64,000 bases of DNA, from contig CAVOJD010000006.1 of assembly GCA_963696075.1 (NCBI GenBank), positions 186,001-250,000 on the forward strand. Reading direction: 5' to 3'. A program made the position numbers and the translations under genes. This stretch comes from CAJQQK01 sp963696075 (GTDB lineage Bacteria; Pseudomonadota; Alphaproteobacteria; Rhizobiales; Hyphomicrobiaceae). The notes beneath the pieces are model-generated. The model was not told the origin of the DNA, made no database searches, and worked only from the letters and a program-made list of their open reading frames with translations. How positions within the stretch are numbered: position 1 is the first letter of the stretch; each line of letters begins with the position of its first letter. Positions 57,713 through 64,000 of this stretch are shown here, one piece after another.

Positions 57713-59500
57713 TCACGCTGTCGTCCGCCTCGCGCCTGCCACTGCGAGTTGCCGTCCGGCGGGCCGGAAATTGTAGTGCCGGTCAAGCAGCCCGTGCCGG
57801 GGATTATAGCCGCGGTCGACATCGACGAACGTGTCGAGGTGCACCGATACCCGGTTGAGCCCCCGGCCCGCTTCGATCGCTTCCGCGACGCGGCGCGCGA
57901 TCGCGTCGTCGTCGTAGTTGGCAATCGCCGGGTTCGGATCGGCGAGCCGCACATTCGCATCGATCAGCAGGCCCTGCGCATCCGCGAACGCTTCCATGTC
58001 GCCAAGGCGTGTCGTTAGATCGTCCGTCAGGTTGATCTGCATGACGAGGCCATTGATCGCCGCGAACCCGGCCAGCGCCTCGATCGCCTGAGCCACCGTC
58101 TCGCGCGCCTCCCATTTGAAGCCGGAACTGACCGAGTGTGCGAACTTGCTGCCCTGCTTCGGCTCGTGCTTGGACGAATGCGACTTGCCGACGATGATCT
58201 TGAGATCGCCAAGGCCGGCGAGTTGATCGAGATCGCCCGCGATGTCGGAGAGGTCATCCGTTGCGCCGACGATCTCGAGCCCGGTGACGAGATCGCGATG
58301 CCCGTTGAGGATCGCGCGAGCGTCTTTGCCCGGCACGCCCAGTGAGAACACCGCGAAACGTATGCCGGTGCGCGCGAACATTTCCATCCGCTGCCGGATC
58401 TGCGGGTCGACGAGATCAGTCAGCGGCACCCGCACATGACGGATGCCCATCTGGCTGAGGCGCATCAGCGTGTAGTCGTTGCGTGTGCGTTTGCGCGCGA
58501 ACTCCTCCATCGGCCCGTTGTAGGGCAGATCGACCGGCGTCGCCCAGGCATGCCGGAGCGGCACCGTGATCGCCGTGTCCGGCGCATCCGCCCACTGCGT
58601 CCGCGAGGCCGGCAGCGTGTCACCCTTGGCAAGTCCCTCCCCGTCCGTCGGGATCACGCGCACCCGGTGACCCGTCGCATAAACGTCCACCATCGCGTAG
58701 GCGAACTTGCCGACATCGTTGCGCCCATACTGATCCGGCGGCTCGATCGCATACATCTCCGCGTAATCCTGCCGGATGAAACTTGTCGGCATCAGGCAGT
58801 AGAACAGCGTCTCGCCGGCGCGGTTGAAGAAGTAGTGATGTACGTGTCCGGAAAAAACCGCCTCGACCTTGTGGCGCTGGACCAGGTCCAGGAACCATGA
58901 TCGGCCAGGCTCGGCGTAGTTGTCGTAGTGGCTCTGTTCATCAGGCGCGTAAATGAACGGCGGATAGTGCGAACACACGAACAACCGCTTGCCCGCGTTG
59001 TCGGTCAGCGTCTTTTCGAGCCACGCCTTCTGCGCCGCCTCAAACGTCGTGTTCGAGTTGACCAGCGATGAGTTGATCATCGCGAACACACAGCCCTCGT
59101 GTTCGAAGGCGTGATACTGCTCGCCGAATGCCGTCTCGAACTGCTGGATGGTCTCGGCATCCGCAGGCCCCGCCGGCGCGTCCGGGTTCGGCTTGTCGCC
59201 GATGTCATGGTTGCCCGGCATCACATGCAGCATGTCAGCGACGGGCGCGAAGATCTCCCGCGCCTCACGGGCCGCATCCTGATAGGTCGGCAGGTGCGGC
59301 AGCGTATGGACGAGATCGCCAAGGTGGAGCACGAAGGGTGGCTGTTCCGCGGCAATGGCGGCGATCGCGAACCGGGCCCTGTCATTGGCGAGGTCGTTGA
59401 CCGGAAACGGCGACGATTGGTCGAGTTTCGCCGGCCTCACGTGCGTGTCGGTAATGATCGCAAATGAGAAAAGTGGCGTCTCGCCGGTCCCGTCTGCCAT
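57713..59500 (-). CDS. Two-domain metallophosphoesterase with an unrecognised C-terminal half
   Basis: A 595-residue protein. Residues 1-300 are a calcineurin-like phosphoesterase with the full set of metal motifs: AIITDTHV (D18, H20), LHLGDLVH, MPGNHDIGD, CSHYPPF, and FSGHVHHYFF. The C-terminal ~290 residues (from about AWATPVDLPYNGP) have alternating strands and helices such as GIRHVRVPLTDLV, GIRFAVFSLGVPG, DLKIIVGKSHSS, NGLVMQINLTDDL and GLLIDANVRLAD, suggesting a TIM-barrel-like domain of unknown family. Substrate is unknown. There is no signal peptide. An amidohydrolase follows in the same operon. Confidence 0.82.
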   Translation of the reverse strand: MADGTGETPLFSFAIITDTHVRPAKLDQSSPFPVNDLANDRARFAIAAIAAEQPPFVLHLGDLVHTLPHLPTYQDAAREAREIFAPVADMLHVMPGNHDIGDKPNPDAPAGPADAETIQQFETAFGEQYHAFEHEGCVFAMINSSLVNSNTTFEAAQKAWLEKTLTDNAGKRLFVCSHYPPFIYAPDEQSHYDNYAEPGRSWFLDLVQRHKVEAVFSGHVHHYFFNRAGETLFYCLMPTSFIRQDYAEMYAIEPPDQYGRNDVGKFAYAMVDVYATGHRVRVIPTDGEGLAKGDTLPASRTQWADAPDTAITVPLRHAWATPVDLPYNGPMEEFARKRTRNDYTLMRLSQMGIRHVRVPLTDLVDPQIRQRMEMFARTGIRFAVFSLGVPGKDARAILNGHRDLVTGLEIVGATDDLSDIAGDLDQLAGLGDLKIIVGKSHSSKHEPKQGSKFAHSVSSGFKWEARETVAQAIEALAGFAAINGLVMQINLTDDLTTRLGDMEAFADAQGLLIDANVRLADPNPAIANYDDDAIARRVAEAIEAGRGLNRVSVHLDTFVDVDRGYNPRHGLLDRHYNFRPAGRQLAVAGARRTTA

Positions 59501-59604
59501 GTCGTGCCTCCGCCTGTCGATGAGCTTTGATGCACTCTAGGCGGCTTGCGAAGGCCGGACCAGCCGGTCACGCTCTTATCGCCGCACTGATTGCGCGCCA
59601 GCCC

Positions 59605-60345
59605 TCAGGACTTCAGCGTATCGAGCTTGAGCCGGTGCATGAAGCGCCGCCGGGCGTGCCGGTGCATGCGGGGCGCGTGCGGCACGTGGTGCCGGGTTGC
59701 CCCGAGCAAGACATCACACGCAGCCTTCAGCGTGCCGCCCTCTGCCCGGCTGGCAAACAGCCCGCCGACCGCCGTCACGATCCGGTCGAGGTCACGGTCT
59801 CGGATGCCGGAGGCAATGAGCTGGCGATGCGTGTTGATGAGATATTCGACATTGGGCCCCGAGATGCCGCGCGCCGCCCGGATCAGCCGCGCCTGGGTGC
59901 CAACCGGCAGTCTCCCGGCATAGCTCGGATGCGCCGGTTCGACGACGTAGGCGACACCATCGACCTCGCCGAGCATGCGCTGGTCGCCGCCTGCGATCTC
60001 CATGCGCACGTGCGCTTCCCGGTAGACGCCTGAGATTTGCTCGCGCGCCCTGAGGTAGCCCATGACGTGGACGTGGTCTGCCTCTGCGATCCTGTAGGCC
60101 CAGCCATGACAAACCCCGCCCCGGTCAAGCCCCAGCACAAGCCCGGGCCGCTCATGCGAGCCGCGATGATGGGTCGAGTAGATGCAGAAGCCGCGATGGT
60201 AGCCGACGATCCGTGCCGGGTGCCGGGTCTGATACCGGAACCCCGGGTTCCACATCAAAGACCCATACCCGAACACCCAGTGGCCCGCGGCATCGATGGC
60301 CCCGGTCACATCATCGACAACAGAGAGTTCCCGTTCAGCCGTCAT
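59605..60345 (-). CDS. chaC: ChaC-like gamma-glutamylcyclotransferase
   Basis: A 246-residue ChaC-family enzyme, which degrades glutathione to 5-oxoproline and Cys-Gly in the cytoplasm. ATG 60345 overlaps the tyrA stop by four bases (ATGA). The substrate-binding motif is WVFGYGSLMWNPGF (YGSL), followed by RIVGYHRGFCIYSTHHRGSHERPGLVLGLD. The catalytic Glu is in ISGVYREAHVRMEI. AYVVEPAHPSYAGRLP and GPNVEYLINTHRQL complete the fold. It is last in the hisC-tyrA-chaC operon. The last ~30 residues are a basic His-rich tail. Confidence 0.93.
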   Translation of the reverse strand: MTAERELSVVDDVTGAIDAAGHWVFGYGSLMWNPGFRYQTRHPARIVGYHRGFCIYSTHHRGSHERPGLVLGLDRGGVCHGWAYRIAEADHVHVMGYLRAREQISGVYREAHVRMEIAGGDQRMLGEVDGVAYVVEPAHPSYAGRLPVGTQARLIRAARGISGPNVEYLINTHRQLIASGIRDRDLDRIVTAVGGLFASRAEGGTLKAACDVLLGATRHHVPHAPRMHRHARRRFMHRLKLDTLKS

Positions 60346-61310
60346 TCCGCCTTGCCGCCATCCGCTTTCGGATGCCGCCCGAAGTCGGGCGCGGCCGTGT
60401 CCTGGCCGATATCGATGATGCTCTTGCGCACCCCGCGCGCCTCCGTGAAGAGGTGCTGCAACCTGTCCCCGTCCCCGAAGCGGATCGCGCGCTGCAGATC
60501 GGTCAGGTCCTCGCTGAACCGCCCCAGCATCTCGAGCACGGCTTGCTTGTTGTTGAGGAAGACGTCGCGCCACATCACCGGGTCCGATGCTGCAATCCGC
60601 GTGAAATCCCGGAACCCGCCGGCCGAGAACTTGATCACTTCCCGGTCGGTGACTTCTTCCAGATGCCGTGCTGAGTTGACGATATTGAAGGCGATCAGAT
60701 GCGGCAGGTGGCTGGTGATCGCAAGCACCATGTCATGATGCTCCGGCGTCATGATCTCCACATCCGATCCAAGCCCGCGCCAGAACTGCGCCAGCCGGTC
60801 AACCGCTTCCGGCGCGCTTGTCTTGGTCGGCGTCAGGATGCACCAGCGATTGTCGAAGAGTTCGGCAAAGCCTGATTCCGGCCCGGAGTTCTCGGTGCCC
60901 GCGATCGGATGCCCCGGCACGAAGTGGACGCCTGCGGGAAGGTGCGGCGCGACATCACGCACGACCGAGCCCTTGACCGAGCCGACATCTGTCAGGATGG
61001 CGCCAGCCTTGAGGTCGCCCGCAATCTCGCCGGCCACCGCGCCACAAGCGCCGACCGGCACGCACAGGATCACCAGATCGGCATCGCGAACCGCATCACC
61101 CGGCGACGAGAATATCTCATCGACAAGACCGAGCTTCAGCGCCGTCTCCCGCGTCTGAGCCGTGCGCGCATGCCCCGTTATGCGCCGGGCGAGGCCGCCG
61201 CGCCGCATCGCATGCGAGAGCGACGAGCCAATCAGGCCGATGCCGATCAATGCGACCGTGCCGAATGGTTCGTGTTCGCCCACAGCCTTGGACGTTGTTG
61301 CCGCGCTCAT
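60342..61310 (-). CDS. tyrA: Prephenate/arogenate (cyclohexadienyl) dehydrogenase
   Basis: A 322-residue NAD(P)-dependent enzyme of tyrosine biosynthesis. The Rossmann motif is [18 protein letters not shown]. Substrate-site blocks are [57 protein letters not shown] and [22 protein letters not shown]. These are the class I TyrA features without an ACT or chorismate mutase domain. ATG 61310 overlaps the hisC stop. HisC-like aminotransferases in this setting often serve both histidine and aromatic amino acid synthesis. Confidence 0.94.
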   Translation of the reverse strand: MSAATTSKAVGEHEPFGTVALIGIGLIGSSLSHAMRRGGLARRITGHARTAQTRETALKLGLVDEIFSSPGDAVRDADLVILCVPVGACGAVAGEIAGDLKAGAILTDVGSVKGSVVRDVAPHLPAGVHFVPGHPIAGTENSGPESGFAELFDNRWCILTPTKTSAPEAVDRLAQFWRGLGSDVEIMTPEHHDMVLAITSHLPHLIAFNIVNSARHLEEVTDREVIKFSAGGFRDFTRIAASDPVMWRDVFLNNKQAVLEMLGRFSEDLTDLQRAIRFGDGDRLQHLFTEARGVRKSIIDIGQDTAAPDFGRHPKADGGKAE

Positions 61311-62419
61311 GATCTCAGCTCTGTCCCAGAAAAGTCTTCCAGCGCGGCAATCACGGCCTTGTTCTCGTCGCCCGCACCGATCGTCATGCGCAAGGAGTTA
61401 CCAAGCCCGTAACCGGCCGTGCTGCGCAGGATGATGCCGCGCTTCTTGAGGAACTGATCCGCCGCCTGCGCGGTATGCGCGCCCGCGCTTGGGAAGTGGA
61501 TGAGCGCGAAGTTGCCGACGCTGTCCGTTGCCGTGAGCCCGATCCGCGCCAGTTCCTTCATCGTCCACGCCAGCCACTCGTCGTTATGGGCGACGGCCGC
61601 CTCGATATGTCCCCGGTCGCGGATCGCCGCTGCCGCCGCCGCGATCGCCGGCGCCGAGACGTTGAAGGGCCCGCGCACCCGATTGAGCACGTCGGCAACG
61701 CCTTTCGGGCAGTAAGCCCAGCCAATTCTCAAAGCCGCCAGCCCGTGGATCTTCGAGAACGTTCGCGTCATCACGGTGTTCTCATTGGTCGCGACCATCT
61801 CCAGGCCGGATTCGTAGTCGTTTCGGTTGACGTACTCGCAGTAGGCGGCATCGAGCACCAGCAGCACGTCGCCGCGCAGCCCCGCCCTCAGCCGGCGAAC
61901 CTCCGAGAATGGAAGATACGTCCCGGTCGGATTGTTGGGATTGGCGAGGAACACGATCTTGGTGCGCTCCGTCTGGCACGCAAGGATCTGATCGACATCC
62001 GCCGTCAGATTGCGTTCCGGCGCAACCACAGGCTTGCCGCCAGCCGACAGCGTCGCGATCTTGTAGACCAGGAAGCCGTGCTCGGTGTGGATCGCCTCGT
62101 CGCCCGGGTTGAGATAGGACTGCGCCAGAAGGTTGAGCAGTTCATCGGAACCGGCGCCGCAGATAATCCGGTCGGCCGCGATGCCATAAACCCCCGCGAT
62201 CGCGTCGCGCAGCACATGCGCAGACCCGTCCGGGTAACGCTCGAGACGGCCGGCCGCCTGCCGGTAGGCATCGCGCGCCGCCTGGCTCGGGCCCAGCGGC
62301 GTTTCATTCGCCGAGAGCACGATCGGCTCTGCATGCCCTTCGACTGCATGTCCGCCCGGCACGTAGGGGCTGATTTCAAGAATACTGGCGCGGGGGCGCG
62401 GGCTGTTGGCTTCCACCAT
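61307..62419 (-). CDS. hisC: Histidinol-phosphate aminotransferase (possibly also aromatic aminotransferase)
   Basis: A 370-residue class I/II PLP aminotransferase. Family blocks are [52 protein letters not shown], and [15 protein letters not shown]. The PLP-binding Lys is in [17 protein letters not shown] (SKxxGLA..R). The C-terminal [12 protein letters not shown] is typical. It heads the hisC-tyrA-chaC operon, with ATGA overlaps at both junctions, and is divergent from metX. The link with tyrA suggests use in tyrosine/phenylalanine synthesis as well as histidine. Confidence 0.95.
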   Translation of the reverse strand: MVEANSPRPRASILEISPYVPGGHAVEGHAEPIVLSANETPLGPSQAARDAYRQAAGRLERYPDGSAHVLRDAIAGVYGIAADRIICGAGSDELLNLLAQSYLNPGDEAIHTEHGFLVYKIATLSAGGKPVVAPERNLTADVDQILACQTERTKIVFLANPNNPTGTYLPFSEVRRLRAGLRGDVLLVLDAAYCEYVNRNDYESGLEMVATNENTVMTRTFSKIHGLAALRIGWAYCPKGVADVLNRVRGPFNVSAPAIAAAAAAIRDRGHIEAAVAHNDEWLAWTMKELARIGLTATDSVGNFALIHFPSAGAHTAQAADQFLKKRGIILRSTAGYGLGNSLRMTIGAGDENKAVIAALEDFSGTELRS

Positions 62420-62633
62420 TGGATTAACTTTCGCTTATCCTGCGCGACCACCAAATGATCGCGTGCCGTTGATAGGCGTCAGCGCCGACGAAATCAAACG
62501 ATGCCTGAGCCTCATTTGTTGTTATGTTTGAGAAAATCGGACCGACCCCGCCCGCAACCAGCCGCCGGACCCGCGATCGGCCCCTTTGCGAAGCGCCACA
62601 AAACCTGTAGGACGGTCCTCCCGGCGGGCTCGA
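62420..62633. promoter_or_regulatory. Divergent promoter region hisC/metX
   Basis: 214 bp between divergent starts. SAM-II riboswitches precede metX in many alphaproteobacteria, so this stretch was read for that fold. The characteristic GCTAAA-type 3' element and pseudoknot partners were not found. No strong sigma-70 pair or palindrome stands out. Confidence 0.4.
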
Positions 62634-63884
62634 ATGACCGCCACGATCGATGGCAGTGAAACGGAACGATCCGAAGCCGTGAACACGGACGCAGCAAATC
62701 CCCGCCAACCGGCTGAAATCAAGCCCTTGGACGAGGCCAACAACCCCACCAGCCCCGTCGTCACATTCGGCGACGGGAAGAGCGGCGGCCTGCAACTCGA
62801 GGGTGGCCAGGTTTTGTCGCCCTTTACGATCGCCTACCAGACCTACGGCCGCCTCAACGCCGACAAATCGAACGCGATCCTCGTCTGCCATGCCCTCACA
62901 GGCGATCAGCACTGCGCCAACGTCCACCCGCGCACCGGCAAGCCCGGCTGGTGGGAACTGCTGATCGGCCCCGGCCGCCCGATCGACACCGACCGCTTTT
63001 TCGTGATCTGCCCCAACATCATCGGCGGCTGCATGGGCTCCTCCGGCCCCGCCTCGATCAATCCCGCAACCGGCCAGCCCTACGGCCTCTCGTTTCCCGT
63101 CATTACGATCCGTGACATGGTCGCAGCCCAGGTCCGCCTGATCGACCATTTCGGCATCGATGAGCTGTTCGCCGTCGTCGGCGGCTCCATGGGCGGCATG
63201 CAGGTCCTCGAGTGGGCCGCGAACTACACCGATCGCGTCTTCGCCGCCGTGCCGATCGCCACCGCCGCCTGGCATTCCTCCCAGAACATCGCCTTCCACG
63301 AAGTCGGCCGCCAGGCCGTCATGGCCGACCCCGACTGGTGCGGCGGTGACTACCTCAGCCGTGGCGTCGTCCCGCGCCGGGGCCTCGCCGTCGCGCGCAT
63401 GGCAGCCCACATCACGTATCTTTCCGAGGAGGCGCTGCAACGCAAGTTCGGCCGCAACTATCAGGACCGCCGCGACCTCTCCTTCTCCTTCGACGCCGAC
63501 TTCCAGGTCGAAAGCTACCTGCGCCACCAGGGCTCGACCTTCGTCGATCGCTTCGATGCGAATTCCTACCTCTACATCACGCGGGCCATGGATTATTTCG
63601 ACATTGCAGCCCGTCACGATGACATCCTCGCCGACGCCTTTCGCGGCACCCGCACGCGCTTCTGCGTCGTCTCCTTCACCTCCGACTGGCTCTACCCGAC
63701 GCGGGAATCGAAGGAGATCGTCCAGGCCCTGAACGCCGTTGCCGCCAACGTCTCCTTCGTCGAGATCGAGAGCGACAAGGGCCACGACGCCTTCCTCGTC
63801 AACGAGCCTGAATTCTTCTCAACCGTCGGCGGCTTCATCCGCGCCGCAGCCCGCCGCCGCGGCATCGCCGAGGAAACGCGCTGA
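62634..63884 (+). CDS. metX: Homoserine O-acyltransferase MetX
   Basis: A 416-residue alpha/beta-hydrolase-fold acyltransferase of methionine synthesis, using acetyl- or succinyl-CoA on homoserine. ATG 62634 gives a ~45-residue non-conserved extension before [22 protein letters not shown]. Family blocks are [37 protein letters not shown], the nucleophile elbow [14 protein letters not shown], and the Asp and His in FTSDWLYP and SDKGHDAFL. The stop overlaps the metW start (TGATG), the usual alphaproteobacterial metX-metW arrangement. Confidence 0.96.
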   Translation: MTATIDGSETERSEAVNTDAANPRQPAEIKPLDEANNPTSPVVTFGDGKSGGLQLEGGQVLSPFTIAYQTYGRLNADKSNAILVCHALTGDQHCANVHPRTGKPGWWELLIGPGRPIDTDRFFVICPNIIGGCMGSSGPASINPATGQPYGLSFPVITIRDMVAAQVRLIDHFGIDELFAVVGGSMGGMQVLEWAANYTDRVFAAVPIATAAWHSSQNIAFHEVGRQAVMADPDWCGGDYLSRGVVPRRGLAVARMAAHITYLSEEALQRKFGRNYQDRRDLSFSFDADFQVESYLRHQGSTFVDRFDANSYLYITRAMDYFDIAARHDDILADAFRGTRTRFCVVSFTSDWLYPTRESKEIVQALNAVAANVSFVEIESDKGHDAFLVNEPEFFSTVGGFIRAAARRRGIAEETR

Positions 63885-64000
63885 TGGCCGCCCGTGATGC
63901 CAACGAAGCACCCGAAACCGCCGGGGCGCCAACGCGGCCAGGCGAACCGCGCGTCGACCACCTCCTGATCGCGGAAATGATCACCCCCGGCGCCCGCGTC
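63884..64000 (+). CDS. metW: Methionine biosynthesis protein MetW (N-terminal part)
   Basis: The gene starts at ATG 63884, overlapping the metX stop, and runs off the right edge after 39 codons. The visible end RVDHLLIAEMITPGARV leads into what would be the SAM-binding 'LDVGCGDG' motif of MetW. Its position directly after metX is the standard arrangement and is the main evidence. The first ~22 residues are a non-conserved, Ala/Pro-rich extension. Confidence 0.85.
   Translation, partial: MAARDANEAPETAGAPTRPGEPRVDHLLIAEMITPGARV

Noticed and set aside
62420..62633. SAM-II riboswitch upstream of metX
   Set aside because: Expected from alphaproteobacterial metX genes, but the conserved 3' pseudoknot element and its partners are not visible. 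A covariance model search (RF00521) would settle it.

Overview
This 64 kb window is chromosomal DNA from an alphaproteobacterium, probably related to Hyphomicrobiales/Parvibaculum-type lineages. It is GC-rich with short gaps and many ATGA stop/start overlaps. The hisC-tyrA-chaC cluster divergent from metX-metW, the glutathione-dependent formaldehyde dehydrogenase, the soluble Fds-type formate dehydrogenase and the FixK-like regulator all fit that placement. No rRNA, tRNA, IS element, prophage or CRISPR array was seen. Most genes are metabolic.

Layout. (1) 1-7.7 kb: the 3' end of a possible L,D-transpeptidase, a D-2-hydroxyacid dehydrogenase broken by one extra base, and a leftward formate dehydrogenase operon. 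The operon holds an FdsG-FdsB fusion (also broken by one extra base), a small cupin, a periplasmic His-rich Spy-like protein with a 12-bp tandem repeat, FdsA, and a crotonase. (2) 8-18 kb: PhyH dioxygenase and NIPSNAP genes, an XRE regulator, HrpB helicase, a DUF4160/DUF2442 pair, a flavodoxin-fold reductase, an exported histone-H1-like protein, LepA and a cupin dioxygenase. (3) 18-24.6 kb: a CAP-domain secreted protein, a selenoprotein of the GrdB family with an in-frame TGA, two small exported proteins with identical cysteine spacing around a luciferase-like flavoprotein, PPK2, and an HpbD-like enolase-superfamily enzyme. (4) 25-29 kb: a leftward acyl-CoA cassette (SDR, APH-like kinase, DUF6285, acyl-CoA ligase).

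(5) 29-34 kb: a GntR/UTRA regulator divergent from a hydroxyacid cluster: two UxaA/SuyAB-like dehydratase or lyase subunits, D-tartrate-dehydratase-like TarD and an Ldh2/ComC-type dehydrogenase. A perfect 14-bp palindrome lies between regulator and cluster. (6) 34-43 kb: a membrane-anchored polysaccharide-lyase-like protein, FAD-linked hydroxyacid oxidase, amidase, methyltransferase, APH-like kinase, a Gly-rich exported protein and S-(hydroxymethyl)glutathione dehydrogenase. (7) 43-52 kb: the C-P lyase region, with a DUF1045 2H phosphoesterase, a flippase, then phnG-H-I-J-K-L-M-N. (8) 52-64 kb: an exported unknown, an MFS transporter, OmpW, a FixK-like regulator with a consensus FNR/FixK box, an amidohydrolase, a two-domain metallophosphoesterase, and chaC-tyrA-hisC facing metX-metW.

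The genes suggest a heterotroph that uses C1 units (formaldehyde to formate to CO2), phosphonates, hydroxyacids or aldarates and betaine- or proline-type compounds, with low-oxygen control. The strongest single observation is the selenocysteine codon at 19085-19087 followed by a SECIS-like hairpin. It implies that this organism makes selenocysteine, although its formate dehydrogenase uses cysteine as the molybdenum ligand.
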